From Candidatus Goldiibacteriota bacterium HGW-Goldbacteria-1 (GTDB taxonomy: Bacteria > Oederibacteriota > PGYV01): DNA of 64,000 bases. The notes below the pieces were generated by a model. It made no database searches. It saw only the letters and a list, made by a program, of their open reading frames with translations, and was not told where the DNA came from. Every line of letters starts with the position of its first letter. Within the stretch, counting starts at the first letter, position 1. The position numbers were made by a program, and so were the translations under genes. Location of the stretch: assembly GCA_002839855.1 (NCBI GenBank), contig PGYV01000005.1, positions 143,824 through 207,823 of the forward strand, read 5' to 3'. Below, piece after piece: positions 9,686 through 16,387 of this stretch.

Positions 9686-10069
9686 TTATTTAGCCACGGC
9701 TTTATCTTTTGCAGCTGCAACCGCTTCAAGAGCGATTTTTGCAAGCTTTGTAAATGCCGCCGGATCCGCGATTGCCAATTCTGAAAGCTGTTTGCGGTCA
9801 AGCATAATTTCGGACTTCTTAAGCCCGTCTATGAACCTGCTGTAGGATATTGCATTTTCCCTGCAGGCAGCGTTGATTCTGGCAATCCAAAGGGTCCTGA
9901 AGTCCCTTTTCTTGTACTTTCTTCCTTTATAAGCCTGAACCATTCCCTTTTCAACCTGCTGCTTGGCTTTTGTCCATAAATTCTTCTTTCTTCCGTAAAA
10001 ACCTTTGGCAAGCTTTAATATTTTTTTATGTCTTGCTTTTGATGTTACTCCTCGTTTGACGCGCGGCAT
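9686..10069 (-). CDS. rplT: Ribosomal protein bL20
   Basis: A 127-residue basic protein with the L20 signature: [44 protein letters not shown]. It binds 23S rRNA early in 50S assembly and in many bacteria represses the infC-rpmI-rplT operon through the leader mRNA. The C-terminus has an Ala/Lys-rich extension slightly beyond the usual ~118 residues. AGGAGG lies seven bases before the ATG. Last of the three translation genes, with the APC permease 47 bp further on. Confidence 0.97.
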   Translation of the reverse strand: MPRVKRGVTSKARHKKILKLAKGFYGRKKNLWTKAKQQVEKGMVQAYKGRKYKKRDFRTLWIARINAACRENAISYSRFIDGLKKSEIMLDRKQLSELAIADPAAFTKLAKIALEAVAAAKDKAVAK

Positions 10070-10125
10070 ATCTGTTCCTCCTGATAATATTGTTTATTTT
10101 TTATCCGTTTTTAATGGCACTTCTG

Positions 10126-10326
10126 TTACGAGTAAGGCATCATGCTTTTAATGGCTTTAGCCTGATTTTCCGGCACATATCCTTTTTTTCTTTTAGGCCT
10201 TTTAAGGCTGCTTGGTTCCTGATGAAGAAGGTGGCGAAGCCCCGGCTTTTTGTACTTAATCTTTCCGTTTGCCGTAAGCTTGAACCTTTTTTTCGCGCAT
10301 GAATTTGTTTTTAATTTCTGTTTCAT
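10126..10326 (-). CDS. rpmI: Ribosomal protein bL35
   Basis: A 66-residue basic protein. The KQKLKTNSCAKKRFKLTANG start, KYKKPGLRHLL and PENQAKAIKSMMPY end match bL35, a 50S subunit protein. AAGGAG lies eight bases before the ATG. Standard infC-rpmI-rplT order with 21 bp and 56 bp gaps. Confidence 0.96.
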   Translation of the reverse strand: MKQKLKTNSCAKKRFKLTANGKIKYKKPGLRHLLHQEPSSLKRPKRKKGYVPENQAKAIKSMMPYS

Positions 10327-10347
10327 TTAAGAGTCTCCTTTATTTTG

Positions 10348-10866
10348 TTATTTTTTTCTTGGCTGCATCTGAAAAATTATCGTCCTGTCTTCTGTTGCGG
10401 GAGGACTTTCAATTTCCCCTATGTCAGAAAGCGCCTTCATTGTTTCATCAATAAGAACTTTGCTCTTTATTTCCTTATATTCAAGCTCCCTGCCCCTGAA
10501 CTTAATGGCAAACCTTACCTTAAACCCTTTTTCAAGGAATTCACGGGCGTGGTTAAGCTTAATTCCAAGGTCATGTTTATCAATGTTCGGCCTGAACTGC
10601 ACTTCTTTTACAACAATTATTATCTGATTTTTTCTTGCCTGTTTGTCTTTTTTAAGCTGCTCGTATTTAAATTTTCCGTAATCCAGCAGTTTGCAGACCG
10701 GCGGTTTTGCGTTAGGGCTTATTTCCACCAGATCCAGGTTACGTGAGTCCGCAAGTTTCAGCGCTTCGTCTTTCTTGAGAATGCCAAGTGAATTGCCATT
10801 TTCCTCAATTACCCTCATTTCAAAAGCTCTGATCTGCTCGTTAACCTTTAATTCTGCGAATGAAAT
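10348..10866 (-). CDS. infC: Translation initiation factor IF-3, ATT start
   Basis: Encodes IF-3 (172 residues from the proposed start): N-domain with NEQIRAFEMRVI and PNAKPPVCKLLDYGKFKYEQ, a basic linker, then the C-domain with IKFRGRELEYKEI. IF-3 checks the start codon on the 30S subunit and keeps subunits apart. The ORF can be extended to an ATG at 10899, but the only SD (AGGAGG, 10873-10878) lies downstream of that ATG and six bases before an in-frame ATT at 10866. infC genes classically use ATT/AUU so that IF-3 limits its own synthesis; the sequence here fits that exactly. Confidence 0.93.
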   Translation of the reverse strand: MSFAELKVNEQIRAFEMRVIEENGNSLGILKKDEALKLADSRNLDLVEISPNAKPPVCKLLDYGKFKYEQLKKDKQARKNQIIIVVKEVQFRPNIDKHDLGIKLNHAREFLEKGFKVRFAIKFRGRELEYKEIKSKVLIDETMKALSDIGEIESPPATEDRTIIFQMQPRKK

Positions 10867-10878
10867 ATTGCACCTCCT
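10864..10878 (-). promoter_or_regulatory. infC SD and AUU start codon
   Basis: On the minus strand AGGAGG (10873-10878) is followed by six bases and ATT (10866-10864). This placement decides the infC start and implies IF-3 autoregulation through start-codon discrimination, as known for E. coli infC. Confidence 0.8.
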
Positions 10879-10887
10879 AAAATGATA

Positions 10888-10911
10888 AAAGGATGACAAA
10901 TGCCATCCTTT
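10888..10911 (-). promoter_or_regulatory. Hairpin just upstream of infC SD, candidate L20-leader attenuator
   Basis: The stem AAAGGATG/CATCCTTT (8 bp) has an 8-base loop and is followed on the minus strand by a short T-rich run, directly upstream of the infC SD. Together with a second dyad (ATGATAA, 2 bases, TTATCAT at 10916-10931) and a ~110-base G/C-rich leader it resembles infC leaders controlled by L20. Whether it ends transcription is not certain because the T tract is short. Confidence 0.5.
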
Positions 10912-11026
10912 AAATATGATAAACTTATCATTTTTAAACCCGGGCGCCTGCGGCCCCCAAGGGTGAGAAGCGATGGCTTCTTCTTCCTATTTTTATGCCC
11001 TAAAGGTTTCCCCTTAAGGTTTGATA

Positions 11027-11056
11027 ATATTACAATACGAAACACTTCAAGTCAAG
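11027..11056 (-). promoter_or_regulatory. Sigma-70-type promoter of infC-rpmI-rplT
   Basis: Minus-strand TTGACT (11051-11056), 18 bp spacer, TAATAT (11027-11032). It would give an mRNA leader of about 150 bases before the ATT start, long enough for an L20-type regulatory leader. Confidence 0.7.
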
Positions 11057-11154
11057 GAAAAAAACCGTATTATTCCCTTAAGGCAGCTCGGCGGCTCGGT
11101 TATAACAAGCCTGCGAAGCGGAAATATCAGGACCGCAGTGTAATAATTGCCTTG

Positions 11155-11180
11155 GTAGACGCGGGTCTTCAGCCCGCGGC
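11155..11180 (+). repeat. GTAG-type REP element, family A
   Basis: GTAG followed by the stem CGCGGG/CCCGCG with a 7-base loop. It sits between the infC promoter and the stop of the oxidoreductase gene. The family recurs at 24630, 31094, 31233, 42421 and 56319. Confidence 0.75.
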
Positions 11181-11283
11181 AGTTATTCCGGTTTCAAAAA
11201 AACTAGTTAATCTTATCCTTGCCCCTTTTTAACGGCCAATCGTCACGTAATAACAAAGTTTTAACCACCGCTTTTGCATACTT

Positions 11284-12219
11284 TTATTCAACAACCTTTA
11301 TTACCACACTGCCCTTTTTACGGCCGGCTTCCACATATCTGTGGGCTTCCCTTATTTGCTGCAGCGTAAATGACCTGTCAATTACAGCCTTGTACCTGCC
11401 CTCTTCTATTATATCTTTAACTAAAGACAGGTCCTTTCTTTTATCACTTTGTTTTCTAAGGCCCGCGGCAATAAACTTCACCCGTTTGTTAAACAGCATA
11501 TCAACAACAGGAATTGTTGTAAGAAAAACCCCTTTTGAATTCAGAATATTCTTACAACGTGAAAAAGATGACTTGCCTGCAACATCAAAGACAATATCAT
11601 ATTTTTCGTCAGTCTTAGTAAAATCAGCCGCAGTATAATCAACAACTTTATCCGCGCCAAGATTCTTTACTGTTTCAAGATTACCCGTGCTGCATACACC
11701 TGTAACTGTTGCGCCATAGTATTTGGAAACCTGCACCGCGGCAGAACCAACCCCGCCTGACGCGCCGTTAATAAGTATATTCATCCCGGCTTTTATTTTA
11801 CCCGCGTCACGCAGAAAAGGAATTGCGGTTATTGCGCCGTCTGTAACCGACGCCGCCTGTTCAAATGTCATATTTGACGGCTTTAATACCACTGCCCCGT
11901 CCGCGGGAACACAAAGATACTCCGCGTAAGCGCCCATACTCATACCCATATTGCCAAATACTTCGTCTGCGATTTTCAAACCGCTTACATCCCTGCCAAC
12001 CGCTTCAACAATACCTGAAAATTCAAGCCCAAGCACAGGTTGTTTTGGTTTAAAAATGCCGTTAAGCCCCGGCATTTTTCGCATTAAAGGGTCGTCTTTT
12101 TCAACTGTTGTTGCGTAAATCTTTACAAGCACTTCATTATCTTTTGGCGAAGGCTTTTCACTATCCGTAATGTGAAGAACCTCCGGAGCGCCAAACTTAG
12201 TACATACTGCCGCTATCAT
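11284..12219 (-). CDS. Zinc-free MDR / quinone-oxidoreductase-like NAD(P)H oxidoreductase
   Basis: A 311-residue medium-chain dehydrogenase/reductase. N-terminal GroES-like domain (GLEFSGIVEAVGRDV, MGAYAEYL) and a Rossmann domain with INGASGGVGSAAVQ. The catalytic-zinc Cys/His ligands and the structural-zinc Cys cluster of alcohol dehydrogenases are missing, as in quinone reductases (QOR family). The preferred start is ATG 12219, overlapping the preceding stop as ATGA, with GGAG eight bases upstream; an in-frame GTG at 12225 is too close to that SD. Last gene of a five-gene unit. Natural substrate unknown. Confidence 0.85.
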   Translation of the reverse strand: MIAAVCTKFGAPEVLHITDSEKPSPKDNEVLVKIYATTVEKDDPLMRKMPGLNGIFKPKQPVLGLEFSGIVEAVGRDVSGLKIADEVFGNMGMSMGAYAEYLCVPADGAVVLKPSNMTFEQAASVTDGAITAIPFLRDAGKIKAGMNILINGASGGVGSAAVQVSKYYGATVTGVCSTGNLETVKNLGADKVVDYTAADFTKTDEKYDIVFDVAGKSSFSRCKNILNSKGVFLTTIPVVDMLFNKRVKFIAAGLRKQSDKRKDLSLVKDIIEEGRYKAVIDRSFTLQQIREAHRYVEAGRKKGSVVIKVVE

Positions 12220-12641
12220 ATCCACTGCTCCTTTTTGTTATGCGTCCACGCGTACCACGCAATGAAAATACAGCATGATATTTCAATTACAGAAAAGAAG
12301 ATGTAGTAATTTGAAGGCCCTGACCCCACAAATAACGAACCAATCTGAACAAGCGTCATTAATAACGCAGCCGATATGTTTGCCCATCTGTTTGCTCCAT
12401 ATGAAAGCAGCCTGGACAGCAATATCATTACAATCGGTATTTCCATAAGCACAGCTGCCGCCATAAGCTTGCCCGAATCCATCTGAACCGCCCCGTCACC
12501 TGAGACGATTCCTTTTAGAATCACAGGGTCAAACAGCCCCAGAACATCGCAGTAAAGATAATTCATCATAAGAAATATCCACAGCGTAAACAGAATTGAT
12601 TTTGGCTTTTCAAATAAACTTAATCCGTTTGAATTTTCCAT
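12216..12641 (-). CDS. DUF6326-like four-helix membrane protein
   Basis: About 141 residues with four predicted TM helices. FTLWIFLMMNYLYCDVLGLFDP followed by ILKGI fits my memory of the DUF6326 family of small inner-membrane proteins, whose function is not known. I favour ATG 12641, six bases after GGAG. Located 11 bp after a small membrane-protein gene and overlapping the oxidoreductase start by 4 bp. Unusual residues: conserved Cys pair CC near the C-terminus (EISCCIF). Confidence 0.6.
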   Translation of the reverse strand: MENSNGLSLFEKPKSILFTLWIFLMMNYLYCDVLGLFDPVILKGIVSGDGAVQMDSGKLMAAAVLMEIPIVMILLSRLLSYGANRWANISAALLMTLVQIGSLFVGSGPSNYYIFFSVIEISCCIFIAWYAWTHNKKEQWI

Positions 12642-12652
12642 ATTCATCTCCT

Positions 12653-12940
12653 TTATATTCCCGTCATAACAAGCCATTTATAAATAAGCAGTGCCGGCCA
12701 GACTATCGCCTTAAGGACGCCAAGCACACCCATCCAGAAACTATCGGCATACTGGATAAAATAAATAACCGCTCCTATAAAACCCAAACCATAAACCGCA
12801 TTGCCGCCGCCTTTATACACAGTTTTCCTGTTATCACAACATCCGCCTTTTTCCCTTTCTTTGTCTATTTCCGCGCCGATTGTCTCCCCTATTTTCCTGC
12901 CCACTTCTTTTGCCGATTTTTTCGCCTTTGCTTTTGCCAT
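12653..12940 (-). CDS. Small conserved two-helix membrane protein
   Basis: A 95-residue protein. A Lys/Ala-rich amphipathic start is followed by GCCDNRKTVYKGG and two TM helices (NAVYGLGFIGAVIYFIQYA and FWMGVLGVLKAIVWPALLIYK). I recognise the C-terminal pattern as widespread among small uncharacterised membrane proteins but cannot name a family. AGGAGG precedes the ATG. It is 16 bp after the HTH regulator gene, so probably part of the regulated unit. Confidence 0.7.
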   Translation of the reverse strand: MAKAKAKKSAKEVGRKIGETIGAEIDKEREKGGCCDNRKTVYKGGGNAVYGLGFIGAVIYFIQYADSFWMGVLGVLKAIVWPALLIYKWLVMTGI

Positions 12941-12956
12941 GATAATCCCTCCTGTT

Positions 12957-13169
12957 TTATTTTTCTTCCTGATTATATTCCATTATATCGCCCGGCTGAC
13001 AGTTAAGTTCCCTGCAGATGGCGTTAAGCGTTTCCATGCGCACCGCTTTTGCCTTTCCTGTCTTTAAAATAGAAAGATTTGAATCTGTAAGGTCTATCCT
13101 TTTGGCAAGTTCGCCCAGTGATATTTTCCTGTCTGCCATTACACGGTCCAGCCTGAATACAATACTCAT
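12957..13169 (-). CDS. Xre-family (YozG-like) HTH transcriptional regulator
   Basis: A 70-residue single HTH domain: MADRKISLGELAKRIDLTDSN then LSILKTGKAKAVRMETLNAICRELNCQPGDI. This short Cro/CI-type regulator is commonly found paired with a DUF2975 membrane protein, as here. ATG 13169 has GAGGTG six bases upstream; an in-frame GTG at 13178 overlaps that SD. The palindrome at 13743-13769 in front of the operon is a natural candidate for its operator (inference). Confidence 0.88.
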   Translation of the reverse strand: MSIVFRLDRVMADRKISLGELAKRIDLTDSNLSILKTGKAKAVRMETLNAICRELNCQPGDIMEYNQEEK

Positions 13170-13179
13170 ATATGCCACC

Positions 13180-13680
13180 TCATACCGTTAAGTCATGTTC
13201 TTCCTGAAGCGCGGAAGCATTTTTAAATATTTCGCCCAGCATTAGAAGAAGCACACACGTGAAAAGCCCGCTGAAATTAAATGTAATAATAGAAAACACA
13301 ATAAGCAGTTTGTTTGCGGCGGAAATTATCTGCACATTGCCGGCATTGAAAACCACATCATTCCTGAAATTTTCGAACAGGCTGCGTGACTTGCGGATGA
13401 TTAAAAGAAGAAACGTGACTACCGCTATGCCATAAGGAAAGATAAGCATCTTGACGAAAAGAGGAACTGACATGAATTCATTCCACTCCGCTAAGTCTTT
13501 GGCATTCTTAACTGCATCCTTTGCCATTTCTGAAGAGATGAAGTTCTGAATCTGAGGCGAGAAGATAATTGCGCTTATTGCTATAACCCCCACTACTGCC
13601 ATTACAAGAACCAGATACCATGAAACATTTAAAATAACACTGATAACCGAAGACACCGACTTTTTACCGAAGTACTTCAT
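13180..13680 (-). CDS. DUF2975 four-helix membrane protein
   Basis: About 166 residues with four TM helices in two pairs separated by an extracytoplasmic segment (residues ~45-80) and a mid-protein IRKSRSLFENFRN loop, the pattern of DUF2975 proteins. These are typically encoded next to a YozG-like HTH protein, as here (10 bp gap). ATG 13680 follows AGGAGG by eight bases; a longer in-frame start at 13740 would fall inside the promoter. Function unknown; the pair may form a membrane-coupled regulatory unit. Confidence 0.82.
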   Translation of the reverse strand: MKYFGKKSVSSVISVILNVSWYLVLVMAVVGVIAISAIIFSPQIQNFISSEMAKDAVKNAKDLAEWNEFMSVPLFVKMLIFPYGIAVVTFLLLIIRKSRSLFENFRNDVVFNAGNVQIISAANKLLIVFSIITFNFSGLFTCVLLLMLGEIFKNASALQEEHDLTV

Positions 13681-13711
13681 TGCACAATCCTCCTTTTGTT
13701 TTATTGATGCA

Positions 13712-13740
13712 AATATAGCGGAGAATTGGTTGTTTGTCAA
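13712..13740 (-). promoter_or_regulatory. Strong sigma-70-type promoter of the DUF2975-HTH operon
   Basis: Minus-strand TTGACA (13735-13740), 17 bp spacer, TATATT (13712-13717). Near-consensus, 32 bases from -10 to the start codon. Confidence 0.8.
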
Positions 13741-13742
13741 GT

Positions 13743-13769
13743 ATTATTTATTGATATTCAATAAATAAT
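13743..13769. promoter_or_regulatory. Perfect 12-bp-arm palindrome, candidate operator
   Basis: ATTATTTATTGA, 3 bases, TCAATAAATAAT: a perfect inverted repeat beginning 3 bp upstream of the -35 box. The position suits an activator or a repressor/activator acting at the promoter; the HTH protein two genes downstream is the obvious candidate. Confidence 0.6.
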
Positions 13770-13812
13770 TAGTAAATAGCAGTAAAATATATGCATTTTT
13801 CAATAAAAAAAC

Positions 13813-14751
13813 TTAAAAAATTGGTTTACCTTTATTTATAAGTTCATTAACTTTTACAGCCACAGGTGTCGCGACATTATATTCCAAACCCAGCCTGATT
13901 ACCGTTCCGCCAAATAAATCCCTTTCGTCAGATTTATTGCTTATTTCATAATCCCTCTGAAAAGAGGTCTTTGTGGTAGGCGGAAACCCTGATGCTTTTT
14001 TGAATGCTTCTTCTATTATATACGGCTTCATATTAATACCCTTTGACTTTGCAATAGCTTCTATCTCACTCATTATCCCGCGGGTAATCGTGCTTAGTTC
14101 CCCGGATTCCGTTACTTCACCAAGGGTTTTATTGTATGCGGCAGTCACCATTCCAAATGCAGCTATAAAAATATACTTGCCCCATATTTCAGTATACTGG
14201 TCCTCAAGCCATTTGTAATCTATTCCGGCGGGCGGGAAAACATTTTTAAAAGGATCTGACGTATCCGGATGTAACGGGTCTTTGCCTGTCATGATAACCG
14301 CAGCGCCGCCCTTTTGGGCAATTACTCCCGGGCTTTCTATGTGCGTGCCAATATAGACACACGATGGCAGTACAATTCCGGTTTTAATTACACCGCGCAC
14401 CCTTTCATATATATCTATGCCGTTAAGCAGCGGAAGAATTACTGTCTTATCTTTAACTTTGTCTTTTAACCCTGCCAGCACTTCATTTAAACTGTAACTT
14501 TTTACGCACAGTAAAAGAATATCCGGCTGCGGCATTTCATTCATATTATCAGTTGCAAGGTGCGGCATGCAGACAGCACTTGTATCTGCAGTTTTTAAGA
14601 GCAGTCCGTTTTGCTTTATTGCCGCCAAGTGCTGCCCACGCGCGAAAAAACTTACCTTTACATCCGGATTTATTTTCTGCAGCGCGCATAGCCTGCCGCC
14701 AAAATATCCACCCACCCCGCCTGTGCCGATTATTGATATGTTCATTTTCAT
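13813..14751 (-). CDS. panE: 2-dehydropantoate 2-reductase-like (PanE/ApbA) protein
   Basis: A 312-residue ketopantoate reductase-type enzyme. N-terminal NADP-binding motif GTGGVGGYFGGRL, CVKSYSL region, and C-terminal KTSFQRDYE with ERDLFGG match ApbA/PanE. The usual reaction is NADPH reduction of 2-dehydropantoate to pantoate for CoA synthesis, but paralogues with other 2-oxoacid substrates are common and no other pan gene is nearby. SD AAGGTGGG fits either ATG 14751 or 14745. Confidence 0.85.
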   Translation of the reverse strand: MKMNISIIGTGGVGGYFGGRLCALQKINPDVKVSFFARGQHLAAIKQNGLLLKTADTSAVCMPHLATDNMNEMPQPDILLLCVKSYSLNEVLAGLKDKVKDKTVILPLLNGIDIYERVRGVIKTGIVLPSCVYIGTHIESPGVIAQKGGAAVIMTGKDPLHPDTSDPFKNVFPPAGIDYKWLEDQYTEIWGKYIFIAAFGMVTAAYNKTLGEVTESGELSTITRGIMSEIEAIAKSKGINMKPYIIEEAFKKASGFPPTTKTSFQRDYEISNKSDERDLFGGTVIRLGLEYNVATPVAVKVNELINKGKPIF

Positions 14752-14940
14752 CCCACCTTCATATAATTATCGGGTTCATTAGATTGTAATACCCGAAAAA
14801 TATCACCGCACAAGATATGATTCTTTCATTTTGACATCCTGTAACTTTCCTGCACCCCGCCCTACTCCGGCTTAAAAGTGCGCATATTCATATTTTATAT
14901 TTATGCCTTTATAATTGTTTTTTTCTTAAATAGTTTTATA

Positions 14941-16134
14941 TTATAACTTAGTAGTTTGAAATTTTTTCTTGCTTTCTTTCCATATGTCCTGTTCCCCATA
15001 TTTAGCTGCCTCTTCTTTCAGTAAAAAATCCTCTTTTTCCCTCTCCAGTTCGTGCAGCAGCTCCCTTTCTGACGGCAGAAATACTTTATACTTGGAAACA
15101 AACATCTTATTATCAAGCCCGTTTGTGGAATATCTTACTTTTGCCTTATCCTTATACGTACACAGTATAATCCCTACCGGAGGGTTGTCTCCCGGTTTCA
15201 TTATGTTTTCCCTGAAGTAGTTTATATAGAAGTTCATTTGACCCGCATCGGCGTGTGAAAACTCTCTTATTTTAAGGTCTATAAGCACATGGCATTTGAG
15301 GATTCTGTGATAAAAAACAAGGTCTATCCTGTCATGTTCTCCCCCGGAAGATATCCTGTACTGCCTGCCTTCAAAACAGAATCCGCTGCCAAGTTCCATC
15401 AGAAATTCCTGTATATGATTAATCAGCGCGTTTTCAAGGTCATTTTCGGAATATTCCGGTTTTTCCCGCAAGCCTGCAAATTCAAGAATGTACGGGTCTT
15501 TGATTGTATCTTCAATATTAAACTTTTCCGATACAGATTCCGTTTTTTTTAACAGTCCTCTTTTGCGCTTTGAAAGTGCTGCTCTTTCATATAAAAGTGA
15601 ACCCATCTGCCTTTTCAACTGCCTTACCGACCAATTGCCCAAAATAGCTTCGTTCTCATAAAACATGCGTTTTGGCAGAGCATCAGCTTTAAGCAATTCT
15701 ACAAAATGCGTATATGAAAATACCGATAGCAGTTTTTTAATTCTTAATATGCCTGTTTTGTTATTTTTTGACAATGCGGTCAATTCTTCAGTCAGTGACT
15801 GAAGAATGTTATTTCCGGAATCTACAATAAGTTTTGAGTGTTTTTCATTAATAATCCGTCCAATTTCAGGGTATGCCAAATAAAACTGCCTGAAAATATT
15901 CAAATTAGTAAAAGACATACCTTTCATATTTTTAGTTTTTAATCTGTCTGCCAGTTCCTGCATAAGGCGATTTCCATATTTTGCCCTGTCTTCACCTTTT
16001 TGTTCATACCTGACGATGTGATATCCTATCAGCCAATTTCGAAGCGTAAGGGAAACATTAACCGCCGTAAGCGCGTTTTTCTTTAGAGTTCTCTGTGTGA
16101 TATTAATTAATTCAATCAGATTATTTATTTTCAT
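14941..16134 (-). CDS. YhcG/DUF1016-type PDDEXK nuclease-like protein
   Basis: A 397-residue protein with the two-part YhcG layout: an N-terminal helical DUF1016 domain (LRNWLIGYHIVRYEQKGEDR, YGNRLMQELADRL) and a C-terminal PDDEXK-like domain (residues ~220-360) with FCFEGRQY, DRIDLVFYHR and VLIDLKI, the Asp and Asp-X-Lys expected of the active site. YhcG proteins occur as accessory genes, often near restriction or mobile loci, and are proposed nucleases; the role here is unknown. No partner restriction gene is adjacent. Single gene, flanked downstream by panE after a 189 bp gap. Confidence 0.85.
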   Translation of the reverse strand: MKINNLIELINITQRTLKKNALTAVNVSLTLRNWLIGYHIVRYEQKGEDRAKYGNRLMQELADRLKTKNMKGMSFTNLNIFRQFYLAYPEIGRIINEKHSKLIVDSGNNILQSLTEELTALSKNNKTGILRIKKLLSVFSYTHFVELLKADALPKRMFYENEAILGNWSVRQLKRQMGSLLYERAALSKRKRGLLKKTESVSEKFNIEDTIKDPYILEFAGLREKPEYSENDLENALINHIQEFLMELGSGFCFEGRQYRISSGGEHDRIDLVFYHRILKCHVLIDLKIREFSHADAGQMNFYINYFRENIMKPGDNPPVGIILCTYKDKAKVRYSTNGLDNKMFVSKYKVFLPSERELLHELEREKEDFLLKEEAAKYGEQDIWKESKKKFQTTKL

Positions 16135-16253
16135 ACATAAGCTCCATGATTTTTATGGGAGATTTTATGATTTCAGGTAATAAATTCAAAATATAAGCAA
16201 AGAATAATCCCAAAACCCCAAATCCACAAACACCAAGAATAAAATCTAAACAA

Positions 16254-16276
16254 CGCACCCTAAAGGGTGCGGCTAC
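16254..16276 (-). repeat. GTAG-type REP element, family B
   Basis: Stem GCACCC/GGGTGC around TAAA, with CTAC (GTAG on the minus strand) at 16273-16276. Lies in the 253 bp gap between the nuclease and the 1101-residue glycosyltransferase. Confidence 0.75.
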
Positions 16277-16322
16277 AAGAACATAAAACATTACACATTA
16301 AATACCAGGTTTTAAAAGAACC

Positions 16323-16346
16323 AGGCGTAATGTATTACGCCTCTAC
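16323..16346 (-). repeat. GTAG-type REP element, family D
   Basis: Perfect stem AGGCGTAAT/ATTACGCCT with a 2-base loop followed by CTAC at 16343-16346. Located 47 bp after the family B copy and 42 bp from the stop of the following gene. Confidence 0.75.
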
Positions 16347-16387
16347 GATAAAGGAAAAACATAAAATAACTAATTAAACAACCCCTG

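Noticed and set aside
10126-10302. Plus-strand open frames over rpmI, infC and others
   Set aside because: They mirror strong minus-strand genes and have no SD or family match.
14752-14940. Structured RNA between panE and the nuclease gene
   Set aside because: A GC-rich patch (GGAGTAGGGCGGGG) is present but no known riboswitch core could be matched.
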